From: Micromonospora polyrhachis
GTDB lineage: Bacteria > Actinomycetota > Actinomycetes > Mycobacteriales > Micromonosporaceae
NCBI RefSeq assembly: GCF_014203835.1
Contig: NZ_JACHJW010000001.1
Coordinates: 4,104,501 to 4,168,500 of the forward strand
DNA length: 64,000 nt
Reading direction: 5' to 3'
Shown here: one piece after another, positions 22,645 to 32,505 of the stretch
Position numbering within the stretch: the stretch's first letter is position 1
Layout of the letters: the number at the start of each line of letters is the position of its first letter
The notes under the pieces: model-generated
What the model was told of the DNA's origin: nothing
The model's database searches: none
What the model saw: the letters and a program-made list of their open reading frames with translations, nothing else
Program-made: the position numbers and the translations under genes

Positions 22645-24315
22645 TCAGGCGATGCCGAGCGCCCCGGCGATCTCGGCCCGTAGGTCGCGCACCCGGTCCG
22701 CCGCGCGGCCCCGTGCCGCAGCCAGGCCACCGTCGGCCACCGGCTGGACCACCTCGAGGTACGCCTTCAGCTTCGGCTCGGTGCCGGACGGCCGGATCAC
22801 CACCCGGGCCGATCCGGTACGCAGGATCACCACGTCCGAGGCGGGCAGTAGGTCCTCGACCGAGGTGACCGGCTCACCGAGCAGGCTGGTCGGGGTCGTG
22901 GCCCGGATCCGGGTCATCGCGGTGGCGATCTCGCGCAGGTCGTCGACGCGTACGGAGAGCTGGTCGGTGTGGTAGACGCCGAACTCGGCGGCCAACTCGT
23001 CGAGCCGATCGGTGAGACTGCGCCCCTGGGCCTTCAGCCCGGCGGCCAGCTCGGCGACGGTGAGCGCGGCGGTGATGCCGTCCTTGTCCCGGACGTGCTC
23101 CGGCGCGACACAGTAGCCGAGCGCCTCCTCGTAGCCGAAGACCAGCGGGGCGTCGTCGGCGGCGGCCCGTACGATCCACTTGAATCCGGTCAGCGTCTCG
23201 TCGTACGCCCGGCCTCGGGCCACGCACATCGCGCGCAGCAGCGACGACGAGACGATGGTGGTGGCGTACAGCCCGGGTACGCCCCGACGCATCAGGTGGT
23301 CGGCCAGCAGCACGCCGACCTCGTCCCCGCGCAACATCCGCCAACGCTGACCATCGTCCGGTACGGCGACCGCGCACCGGTCCGCGTCCGGGTCGTTGGC
23401 GATGGCGATGTCCGCCCCGATGGTCCGGGCCAGTTCGACGAGCAGATCGGTCGCGCCCGGCTCCTCGGGGTTGGGGAAGGCGACGGTGGGAAAGTCCGGG
23501 TCGGGCGTGGCCTGCTCGGCCACCACCCCCGGTACGGCGAAGCCCGCCCGGCTGAACGCGGCGGTGAGCACCGAGGCACCCACGCCGTGCATCGGGGTGT
23601 AGGCCACCACCAGGTCCCGGGGGCCGTCCGGATCGATCACCTCGGCGGCGGCACCCACGTAGGCGGCCACGACGTCGTTGCCGAGCACCTGCCCGGGGGC
23701 TCCGAGAGGCACCTTCGACGGCGGACCGACCGCCCGGATCGCGGCCTCGATCTCGACGTCGGCCGGGGGCACGATCTGCGCACCCGCCCCGCTCGGGCCA
23801 CCGAGTTCGGCCCCCAGGTAGACCTTGTAGCCGTTGTCCTGCGGCGGGTTGTGACTGGCGGTGACCATCACCCCGGCGGCACCGCCCAGGGCCCGGACGG
23901 CGTACGCGAGCACCGGGGTGGGCAGCGGCCGGGGGAGCAGCAGGGCGGGCCGGCCGGCCCCGGTGGCGATCTGGGCGGTCCGCTCGGCGAACGTCTGCGA
24001 GCCGTGCCGGGCGTCGTACCCGATGATCAGTGGGCCGGTCGCCCCACGGGCGGCGAGCCAACCGACGAGTCCCGCCGCCGCCTGGGTCACGACGGCGAGG
24101 TTCATGCCGTTGGGGCCGGCCCGCAGCGGGCCGCGCAGCCCGGCCGTGCCGAAGGTCAGTGGGCCGGCGAACCGGTCGGCCAGTTCGGTCGCGCTGGCCG
24201 GTAGCCGGTCGAGGACCTGTCGCAGTTCGTCCTGTGTTGCCGGGTCCGGGTCGTCGGCCAGCCACGCCTCGGCCAGGTCACGCAGTTCGTCGATCGTCGT
24301 CATCTCCGCCGCCAT
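22645..24315 (-). CDS. phosphoglucomutase/phosphomannomutase family protein
   Basis: 556 residues from ATG 24315 (24303 also possible). It is an alpha-D-phosphohexomutase with all four active-site signatures: catalytic Ser in VMVTASHNPPQDNGYKVY (near 150), the Mg loop DPDADRCA (near 310), sugar loop GYEEALGY and phosphate loop RPSGTEPKLKAYLE. It interconverts hexose-1- and -6-phosphates, or pentose phosphates in related PgmB-type enzymes, feeding glycogen, cell wall or nucleoside pathways. It is a long-form mutase, like others of 550-590 residues. It lies 72 bp downstream of the kinase gene on the same strand. Confidence 0.93.
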   Translation of the reverse strand: MAAEMTTIDELRDLAEAWLADDPDPATQDELRQVLDRLPASATELADRFAGPLTFGTAGLRGPLRAGPNGMNLAVVTQAAAGLVGWLAARGATGPLIIGYDARHGSQTFAERTAQIATGAGRPALLLPRPLPTPVLAYAVRALGGAAGVMVTASHNPPQDNGYKVYLGAELGGPSGAGAQIVPPADVEIEAAIRAVGPPSKVPLGAPGQVLGNDVVAAYVGAAAEVIDPDGPRDLVVAYTPMHGVGASVLTAAFSRAGFAVPGVVAEQATPDPDFPTVAFPNPEEPGATDLLVELARTIGADIAIANDPDADRCAVAVPDDGQRWRMLRGDEVGVLLADHLMRRGVPGLYATTIVSSSLLRAMCVARGRAYDETLTGFKWIVRAAADDAPLVFGYEEALGYCVAPEHVRDKDGITAALTVAELAAGLKAQGRSLTDRLDELAAEFGVYHTDQLSVRVDDLREIATAMTRIRATTPTSLLGEPVTSVEDLLPASDVVILRTGSARVVIRPSGTEPKLKAYLEVVQPVADGGLAAARGRAADRVRDLRAEIAGALGIA

Positions 24316-24387
24316 GCCGTCGTTGATAGCACGGCGACGGTTCCGCTGCCCGTCGTCCCCCGGCCGCAGTGGCCCGGGGTACGCCCG

Positions 24388-26826
24388 CTAGCCGGCCTCG
24401 GTGAGCTGGAACGACCGGGCCATCTCGTCGAAGATCGGCTTGCTCTCCTCGAAGCGAGGGTCGGACGAGGTCAGGTAGAAGGAGTACGCTTTCCCGCCGC
24501 TGATGACCCCCCGCCAGACCCCGTGTCGCATGCTGTCGCCCTCGCCGCACTTGTATTCGAACTCGGCGGCCGGCTTGCCGGCCAACTGCTGGTCGGTGAT
24601 GTCCGACGGGTCGTACGGCCGGGTGCAGGTCTTGGTGTTCTTTTCGAGGCCGTTCGAGGCGATCTCGGCCCAGCGACGCGGATCGTCGCCTCTGAAGTCC
24701 TCGACGATGACGCGTACCCGGCGACCACCGTCCTCCGGGTCGACGTAGTCGACGTACGACGCGCCGCCCGACTTCTTGGTCCACCCCTTCGGGACGTTGA
24801 CCGAGACACCCTTCTCGGCGTACACCTGGGTCTCCATCGCCCCGGCCTGGCCGGACGGGGGGCCGGCCTGCGGCACCGCCGGCGGGGTCGGCTCATCGCC
24901 GCCACTGAACAGCACCAGGCTGAGCACGAGCACGAGTACGACCGCCACGCCCCCGGCGACGCCGAGTTGCACCTTGCGGGGCCACCCCTTGATGGCGGCG
25001 ACGAGGCCTCCACCGTTGCGGCCGGCCGGGTCGCCGTTGCTGAGCTGCCCCGCGCCCGGATAGCCGCCGGCTTGACCATTGCCGTCGTAGAACCCGCCGG
25101 GTTGGCCGGCACCGCCGTAGAACCCGCCGGGCTGACCCTCGCCATAGGTCCCGCCGGGTTGGCCGGCACCGCCGTAGGCACCACCCGCACCGCCGTAGAC
25201 ACCGTTGGGCTGGCCGCCGAACGGCCCACCCAGGGCCGCGCCGGTGGGATGGACCCCGCCGGGAACGCCGCCGACCGGGTAGACGCCACCTGGGCCGGAG
25301 CCGGTCGGGATGAACCCGGTCGGCCCCGCCGCACCCGGTCCGGGACTGGTCGGGCCGGGACTGGTCGGGCCGGGACTGGTCGGGCCGGGACTGGTCGGGC
25401 CGGGCACGATGGTGCCGGTCAGCACCCGACCGTCGGCCACCAGTCCGGTGGGCTGGTCCCAGCGATGGGTGGTGGCCGAAGAGTCGGCGGTAGGGCCGGG
25501 CATCACTCCGGTCGGCTGCTGCCAGGACTCACCGCCGGCCGTGGGTTGGGCAGCCAGCGGGCCGCCGGCCGGACGGTGGGCCGCCGTGGCGTCGTCGGCC
25601 GTAACTCCGCTGGTGGCCGTAGCTTCGGCGGTCGGGGCGGGCATCGCCCCGGTGGGCGTACTCAGGGCGACGGCGGCCACCGCCGCGCTCGGCTGGCCAC
25701 CACCGGTGTCTTCGGCCGGCAGGTCGTCGGAGCCAGCCGCCTTGCGCTTGCGCAGTTCGGCCAGGCGATCGGTGAGTGACTCGCCCGGAGCGAGCATCGC
25801 CCGGCCGCCGATCTGTCCGGTCGGCTTCGGCGCGGCGGGAGCCGGAGTCGGAGCCGGAGCCGGAGCCGGTGGCTGCCACTGTGGGCGCTGCACCGGCACC
25901 ACCGCGTACGGATCGGTCATCTGGTCGGTCGGAGCCTTGCCCAGCGGGCCGCTGAGCAGCTCCCGCAGCATGCTGCGGGCACTGTGCACGTTGATCCGCT
26001 GGGCCGGATCCTTCTCCAACAGGCCGAAGAGGACCCGGGTGAGTGGGCCGGAGCGGACCGGCGGGGCGGGTTCGTCCTCGACCACGGCGTGCATGGTCTC
26101 GATCGGGTCGCCCTTGTCGAACGGGGGCCGCCCTTCGATGGCCGTGTAGAGCGTCACGCCGAGCGAGAACAGGTCGCTGGGCGGACCGAAGTCCTGGCCC
26201 AGGGCACGCTCGGGGGAGATGAAGTGCGGCGAGCCGAGCACCATGCCGGGGGTGGTGAGCTGGACGTCGGTGGGCATCCGGGCCACCCCGAAGTCGGTCA
26301 GCACGCAGCGCCCGTCGGCGCAGATCAGTACGTTGGCCGGCTTGACGTCACGGTGCAGGACGCCGATCGCGTGGGCGACCTCGAGCGCGCCGAGTAGCGC
26401 GATCCCGATCTTGGCGACGGCGCGGGGTGCGACCGGCCCGTCCTCGATCACCATGTCGGCGAGGCTGCGGGCTTCCAGCAGCTCCATAACGATCCAGGGG
26501 CGGCCACTTTCGGTGACAACGTCGTACACCTGGACCACGGCGGGGTGCTGGATCGCGGCGGCGGCGCGGGCCTCGCGCAGGGTGCGTTCGTACATAGAGT
26601 CACGGTCGCTGGGGGCGAGCCCGGGTGGGAGTACCACTTCCTTCACCGCGACATCGCGACGGAGCAGGGTGTCGACGGCCTTCCACACCGTCCCCATGCC
26701 GCCGTGGCCCACCGCCGTCCGTAGCTCGTAGCGGCCACCGATGATGGCACCGGGGGCTGCGCGTCCGTTGGGGGGACTGACTTGTCCCCCGTTCCACGTA
26801 GGGATCTGAGTCACAGGATTAGCCAC
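24388..26826 (-). CDS. transmembrane Ser/Thr protein kinase (PknB-like)
   Basis: 812 residues from ATG 26826. The kinase domain (about 30-290) is intact: glycine loop VGHGGMGTVW, VAVKE lysine, HRDVKPANVL near 159, DFG near 178, SPERALG in the activation segment. A long Pro/Gly/Thr-rich juxtamembrane region follows, with a perfect run of GPTSP units (25334-25400) and GGFYGGAGQP-type repeats. One membrane helix lies near 617-640, then a C-terminal extracytoplasmic domain of about 140 residues (MRHGVWRGVISGGKAYSFYLTSSDPRF) that is not a PASTA domain. It is probably a membrane sensor kinase of unknown ligand. Confidence 0.95.
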   Translation of the reverse strand: MANPVTQIPTWNGGQVSPPNGRAAPGAIIGGRYELRTAVGHGGMGTVWKAVDTLLRRDVAVKEVVLPPGLAPSDRDSMYERTLREARAAAAIQHPAVVQVYDVVTESGRPWIVMELLEARSLADMVIEDGPVAPRAVAKIGIALLGALEVAHAIGVLHRDVKPANVLICADGRCVLTDFGVARMPTDVQLTTPGMVLGSPHFISPERALGQDFGPPSDLFSLGVTLYTAIEGRPPFDKGDPIETMHAVVEDEPAPPVRSGPLTRVLFGLLEKDPAQRINVHSARSMLRELLSGPLGKAPTDQMTDPYAVVPVQRPQWQPPAPAPAPTPAPAAPKPTGQIGGRAMLAPGESLTDRLAELRKRKAAGSDDLPAEDTGGGQPSAAVAAVALSTPTGAMPAPTAEATATSGVTADDATAAHRPAGGPLAAQPTAGGESWQQPTGVMPGPTADSSATTHRWDQPTGLVADGRVLTGTIVPGPTSPGPTSPGPTSPGPTSPGPGAAGPTGFIPTGSGPGGVYPVGGVPGGVHPTGAALGGPFGGQPNGVYGGAGGAYGGAGQPGGTYGEGQPGGFYGGAGQPGGFYDGNGQAGGYPGAGQLSNGDPAGRNGGGLVAAIKGWPRKVQLGVAGGVAVVLVLVLSLVLFSGGDEPTPPAVPQAGPPSGQAGAMETQVYAEKGVSVNVPKGWTKKSGGASYVDYVDPEDGGRRVRVIVEDFRGDDPRRWAEIASNGLEKNTKTCTRPYDPSDITDQQLAGKPAAEFEYKCGEGDSMRHGVWRGVISGGKAYSFYLTSSDPRFEESKPIFDEMARSFQLTEAG

Positions 26827-26911
26827 CGGAAAGAATCGAGGGGCTGGGACAGAACCCCCCTATATTGAGGGTTCCGATGCCAGAAGGGAAAGCCGACCCG
26901 GCGCGGCATTC

Positions 26912-26955
26912 GGTAAGTCAACCGTACGTGCTTACCTACTCACCGTATGTGCTTA
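26912..26955. promoter_or_regulatory. repeat-containing regulatory region upstream of the acyl-CoA mutase
   Basis: ACCGTACGTGCTTA (26921-26934) recurs as ACCGTATGTGCTTA (26942-26955), 21 bp or two helical turns apart. GGTAAG/CTTACC (26912/26931) also form an inverted repeat. The region lies between divergent kinase and mutase genes and may bind a dimeric regulator. Confidence 0.4.
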
Positions 26956-27019
26956 ATTTGGGCCGCAATGTGCGAAATCCCGCACCCGATCAAGCGGGTC
27001 GAGGTCCTACCATCCGGTA

Positions 27020-28603
<1,584 letters not shown>

Positions 28604-28622
28604 CCCACCCCGCCCTGGTGTG

Positions 28623-28670
28623 AGGACGGGCCCCTGCACATCGATTTCTGCCGGTGCAGGGGCCCGTCCT
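28623..28670 (+). terminator. 17-bp perfect hairpin after the mutase gene
   Basis: AGGACGGGCCCCTGCAC and its exact complement flank a 14-nt loop, 20 bp after the stop. There is no U-tract. Confidence 0.8.
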
Positions 28671-28804
28671 GGCATCTGGGCAAGGTTAGACGGACAGCCT
28701 GTCCGGGCATCTACGACGATGGCCCGCACCATGGAAGGCGGAGTGGCGAAGCCGGGAGACGTGACCGAACAAAACCGTCACGCGTTGTAGGAGGTACAGG
28801 ACGC

Positions 28805-30232
28805 ATGTCGGCGTTCGACGACGATCAACGTCCCGTTTCATCCGTTCCCGAGCGCTGTCACCAGGCCTTTCGTAACGCAGTGCGGTCTGACCGCTACCGT
28901 AACGAGGTTGCGCAGCGTCACCGCCGGAGGTCTAGGCTGTCCGAGTCCCATCCCATCCACAGTGATCGAGTATTCGACGTGACGAGTGCGTTGACGCTGC
29001 CGCCTGGCGGGCAGCTGGCGTCGTCCTGGCTGGAGACGCCGACCGAATCCCAGACCCTGCCGTGCGAGTTGGACCAGCTACTCGCGTTGCGGGTTCCCGA
29101 CCTGATCGCCACGCGTCGATTTATCCACGCGCATCCCGAACTGTCCGGTCAGGAGTACGGCACCGCCAAACTGATCGTCCGTGAGCTGACGGATGCCGGA
29201 CTCAGGCCCCGTCTGCTGCCCAAGGGCAACGGTGTCATCTGTGACATCGACGGTCGGCCGAGTGGCCCCGTCATCGCCCTGCGGGCCGACATCGACGCGC
29301 TGCCGCTCCAGGATGCCAAGGACGTTCCCTACCGTTCGACGGTGGACGGCGTCTGCCACGCGTGTGGGCACGACGTACACGCCACCGTCCTGTTGGGAGT
29401 CGGGCTCCTGCTGGCTCGGCTCGCCGAACGAGGCGAACTGGACGGCCGGGTTCGGTTGATCTTCCAGCCGGCCGAGGAGATCCTGCCCTGCGGGTCGCTG
29501 GAGGTGATCGAGGCCGGTGGGCTGGAGGACGTCGCCCAGATCTTCGCGCTGCACTGCGACCCCAACCTGCCGGTCGGGCAGGTGGGGCTGCGGGTCGGCC
29601 CGATCACCGCGGCGGCGGACAACCTCACCGTCAAGCTGACCGGGCCGGGTGGGCACACCGCCCGCCCCCACCTCACCGTCGACCTGGTCGACGCGCTTGG
29701 GCGACTGGTCACCGAGGTGCCCACGCTGGTGACCCGGCGAGTGCCGGCCAACAGCGGGCTGCTCCTGGTCTTCGGCCATGCCTCGGCCGGGACGCAGTAC
29801 AACGTCATCCCGACCGAGGCGATCGCCTCCGGCACGCTGCGGGTGCTCGACCGGGGTACCTGGGAGGCCGCTCCCAAGATCGTGACGCAGATCGTCCGGG
29901 ATGTGATCGCTCCGACCGGGGCCACCGTGGACATCGAGTACCTGCGGGGTCGCCCGCCGGTGGTCAACGATTCGCGGGCCATCCAGGTCCTCACCGCAGC
30001 CACCACCGCCGCGCTCGGTGCGGCCGGGGTCGCGGAGACTCCACAGAGCATGGGGGGCGAGGACTTCTCCTGGTACCTGGAGTATGTCCCCGGGGCGCTG
30101 GCCCGGCTCGGCGTGGGACGTACGGCGGCCAACGTGGACCTGCACCGCGCGACCTTCGACGTGGACGAGCGGGCCATCGGGGTCGGCGTCCGGCTGCTCG
30201 TGCACACCGTGCTCACCGCCCTGGTCGACTGA
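28805..30232 (+). CDS. M20 family amidohydrolase/peptidase
   Basis: 475 residues from ATG 28805, which has a strong AGGAGGT site 9 nt upstream. A GTG at 28979 would give 417 residues, nearer the family norm. The metal-binding and catalytic elements are those of M20D amidohydrolases (hippurate/IAA-amino-acid/N-acyl-amino-acid hydrolases): RFIHAHPELSGQEYGT, LRADIDALPLQD, CHACGHDVHATVLLG, FQPAEEILPCGS, LHCDPNLPVG, GPGGHTARPH and MGGEDFSWYL. It should remove an acyl group from an amino acid or small conjugate in the cytoplasm. The extra N-terminus is basic and unlike the enzyme domain. Confidence 0.9.
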   Translation: MSAFDDDQRPVSSVPERCHQAFRNAVRSDRYRNEVAQRHRRRSRLSESHPIHSDRVFDVTSALTLPPGGQLASSWLETPTESQTLPCELDQLLALRVPDLIATRRFIHAHPELSGQEYGTAKLIVRELTDAGLRPRLLPKGNGVICDIDGRPSGPVIALRADIDALPLQDAKDVPYRSTVDGVCHACGHDVHATVLLGVGLLLARLAERGELDGRVRLIFQPAEEILPCGSLEVIEAGGLEDVAQIFALHCDPNLPVGQVGLRVGPITAAADNLTVKLTGPGGHTARPHLTVDLVDALGRLVTEVPTLVTRRVPANSGLLLVFGHASAGTQYNVIPTEAIASGTLRVLDRGTWEAAPKIVTQIVRDVIAPTGATVDIEYLRGRPPVVNDSRAIQVLTAATTAALGAAGVAETPQSMGGEDFSWYLEYVPGALARLGVGRTAANVDLHRATFDVDERAIGVGVRLLVHTVLTALVD

Positions 30233-30347
30233 GCCACCGGCGTCTGCTCGGCCGAGCACCAGGCCGTGGCCACCGAGCCGGTGGCCACGGCCCGAAGCGG
30301 TGACGGGGTCCCGAGCCGATGGCGCCCGGGAGCGGCGGAACGTCGTA

Positions 30348-31130
30348 CTAGGCGAACAGCAGCAGCGGTTCGGCCGGCCCCCGGACACCCAGGAAGCAGG
30401 CGGCGGTGACCCGGACACCCCGCTCCACCCGGCGTACGCCATGCACCCGGGCGGCGTCGAACATCAGCAGGTCACCCTGTCCGGGCAGGACGGAGAAGTG
30501 TGGTGCACCCAGGGTGGCCCGGTCCAGGCCGTAGTCGGGGCGCTTCTGACTGACGTACTCCGCCTCGTCGGTGAAGAGGCCCCAGAAGTCGATCTCGCCG
30601 CCGTTGCCCGGCTCGGGGACCTGGAGATAGACGTTCACGCCGACCCGGCGGATCAACCGGTAGGCGTCGAGCAGGGGGATGTCCCGCTGGTCGATGTGCG
30701 GGTTGGCGTGAGCGCCGCCGGGCCAGCGCCGGATGATGCCGGGAAGCATGGTCCGCCCCTGGTGTCGGGCGACCGTCGCCCCGTACGGCCAGAGCTCGTC
30801 GGCGTCGAGTCGGAGCAGGTCGGTCGGGGACAGTTGCCCGTCGAAGATCTTGTGCCGGATGAGCGCGGTGGTCTCAGCCGCGGTGGCGAGGTAACGGGCG
30901 GCGTTGCTCTCGTTCTCGGCCGCCTCGCCGAGCGAGGTGCCCAGGCTCTGGAAGTCGTCGGTCAGCGTGTAGCCGGCCGCCTCGCACTCGGTGGCGATCC
31001 GGGGTAGGGCCTGCTCGCACAGGGCGGTGGGGTAGTAGCCGCGATGCCAGATCAACTCGATCTCCCCGTTGATCAGTTGGGCGAGCGAGCTGGCGGTCAG
31101 TTCTTCCTCGTGGCTCAGGGCGATGGTCAT
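30348..31130 (-). CDS. 2-oxoglutarate/Fe(II)-dependent oxygenase
   Basis: 260 residues from ATG 31130, with AGGAG 6 nt upstream. The double-stranded beta-helix iron triad is visible: His145-x-Asp147 in PHIDQRD and His230 in ARVHGVRR, followed by RGVRVTAACFLGV, whose Arg would bind 2-oxoglutarate. Such enzymes hydroxylate, desaturate or halogenate small molecules or peptides. The gene follows the PhzF-like gene by 58 bp on the same strand, suggesting a two-gene operon acting on an amino-acid-like substrate. The substrate is unknown. No larger biosynthetic cluster is present nearby. Confidence 0.85.
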   Translation of the reverse strand: MTIALSHEEELTASSLAQLINGEIELIWHRGYYPTALCEQALPRIATECEAAGYTLTDDFQSLGTSLGEAAENESNAARYLATAAETTALIRHKIFDGQLSPTDLLRLDADELWPYGATVARHQGRTMLPGIIRRWPGGAHANPHIDQRDIPLLDAYRLIRRVGVNVYLQVPEPGNGGEIDFWGLFTDEAEYVSQKRPDYGLDRATLGAPHFSVLPGQGDLLMFDAARVHGVRRVERGVRVTAACFLGVRGPAEPLLLFA

Positions 31131-31188
31131 GACGGCTCCTGTCGACGAGTTGCGCAACGGGGTGGGCGTCGAGCGCGGGCGTAGCCGG

Positions 31189-31968
31189 TCAGCCGGTGAG
31201 GGTGCCGTGTACGACGGTGACCGCCTGCCCCGCCAGCGTCACCCGGTCGTTCCGTAAGGTGATCCGCAGCGAGCCACCCCGGGGGGACGCCTGCTCGGCG
31301 TACAGCTCCGCCTGGCCGAGCCGCGGAGCCCACCAGCTGGCCAGGGTGCAGTGTGCCGAACCGGTCACCGGATCCTCCGGCACCCCGACGTTCGGATAGA
31401 AGCACCGGCTCACGATGTCCGGGGAGCCGTCGGCCGCCGCCGTGACGATCACCCCACGGACCGGCACCCGGGCCAGTGCCGCCAGATCGGGCTGGAGGGC
31501 GCGGACCTCGTCCGCCGAGGACACCTGGACGAGTACGTCGGAGACGCCCCGCCCGACCGCGACGACGGACGCGTCGCCCACCCCGTCGAGGATGTCCGGG
31601 GACGGTTCGACAAGTTCGGCCGGATCGGCGGGGAAGTCCATCTCGATCCACCCGCCATCCCGGATCGAGCAGGTCAACCGGCCACTGCGGGTCTGGAACA
31701 CGGAGTCGACGCCCAGCGCGTGCGCGGTCGCCAGCGTGGCGTGTCCGCACAGGTCCACCTCGGCGACCGGGGTGAACCACCGCAATGGACGTACGCCCTC
31801 GCCGTCGGCGGGTCCGACGAAGGCGGTCTCCGAGTGTCGCAGCTCCGCCGCCACCGACTGCATCCACGCGTCGTCACGGGGAGAGTCGAGCAGCACGACG
31901 CCGGCCGGGTTCCCGCCGAACGGGGTGTCCGTGAAGGCATCTACGATGAAGAGATCCAGGTTTGTCAT
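31189..31968 (-). CDS. PhzF family isomerase/epimerase
   Basis: 259 residues from ATG 31968 (31986 also possible). It opens with the family pattern LFIVDAFTDTPFGGNPAGVVLL and has the catalytic Glu47 in RHSETAFV, plus the domain-2 repeat GGSLRITLR and NVGVPEDPVTGSAHCTLASWW. PhzF in phenazine synthesis isomerises dihydro-hydroxyanthranilate; most relatives have unknown substrates in amino acid or aromatic metabolism. No other phenazine genes occur here. It is probably co-transcribed with the downstream 2-oxoglutarate oxygenase, and divergent from a truncated ATPase gene. Confidence 0.9.
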   Translation of the reverse strand: MTNLDLFIVDAFTDTPFGGNPAGVVLLDSPRDDAWMQSVAAELRHSETAFVGPADGEGVRPLRWFTPVAEVDLCGHATLATAHALGVDSVFQTRSGRLTCSIRDGGWIEMDFPADPAELVEPSPDILDGVGDASVVAVGRGVSDVLVQVSSADEVRALQPDLAALARVPVRGVIVTAAADGSPDIVSRCFYPNVGVPEDPVTGSAHCTLASWWAPRLGQAELYAEQASPRGGSLRITLRNDRVTLAGQAVTVVHGTLTG

Positions 31969-32131
31969 CGTGGTCGCGGCCGCCATTTCCGTGCCGGTCG
32001 GATGGCCCGCCGCTCCTCCTCTCGGTACGCCTGCCAGGTCGCCAGCTCGCCCATCATCCCGCAGGCATCGTCGTATCACTATCCCCAGCCGTACGGATCG
32101 TCCGCCGTTTTCTACCGGGAGTATCGGCACC

Positions 32132-32505
32132 GTGCGCTCAGTCGCCCGCTATGTCGTGATCACCGGGGGTCCGGGCTCGGGTAGGAGCAACTTGCTCGAC
32201 ACGCTGCGCCGGGCCGGGTCCGCCTGCGTCGAGGAGGCGGGCCGGCAGATCATTCAGGATCAGACCGCGATCAGCGGGCGGGGCCGGCACACCGACGACG
32301 CCCGCCTCTTCGCCGAGCTGATGCTCTCCTGGGAGATCCGCTCACACCGGCAGGCCGGTGGGTACGGCGGCACCGTCTTCTTCGATCGGGGTATCCCCGA
32401 CGTCGTCGGCTATCACCTGCTCCACGGCTGGGACGTCCCGCCGCACGTCTCAGCCGCAGCCGACCTGTTCCGTTACCACCTACGGGTCTTCGTCGCCCCG
32501 CGCAG
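32132..32505 (+). pseudogene. truncated AAA/P-loop ATPase (AAA_28-like)
   Basis: From GTG 32132 the frame reads VRSVARYVVITGGPGSGRSNLLDTLR, a P-loop kinase/ATPase N-terminus of the AAA_28 type. It continues with VEEAGRQIIQDQ, LFAELMLSWEIRSHR, FFDRGIPDVVGYHLL and FRYHLRVFVAP. The normal Walker A Lys is Arg (GPGSGRSN). After FVAP, near 32505, family resemblance ends abruptly and the frame runs antisense through the end of the NB-ARC gene to a stop at 32659. The 3' half is therefore missing, most simply by a deletion joining this gene to the tail of the neighbour. The altered P-loop supports a non-functional remnant. Confidence 0.65.

Noticed and set aside
25334-25400. CRISPR-like array (repeated GGGACTGGTCGGGCC)
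   Set aside because: Repeats are contiguous 15-bp coding units (GPTSP) inside the kinase, without spacers. No CRISPR array was seen anywhere in the window.
30348-31968. Phenazine or other secondary metabolite cluster
   Set aside because: Only a PhzF homologue and one oxygenase are present; no core biosynthetic enzymes nearby.
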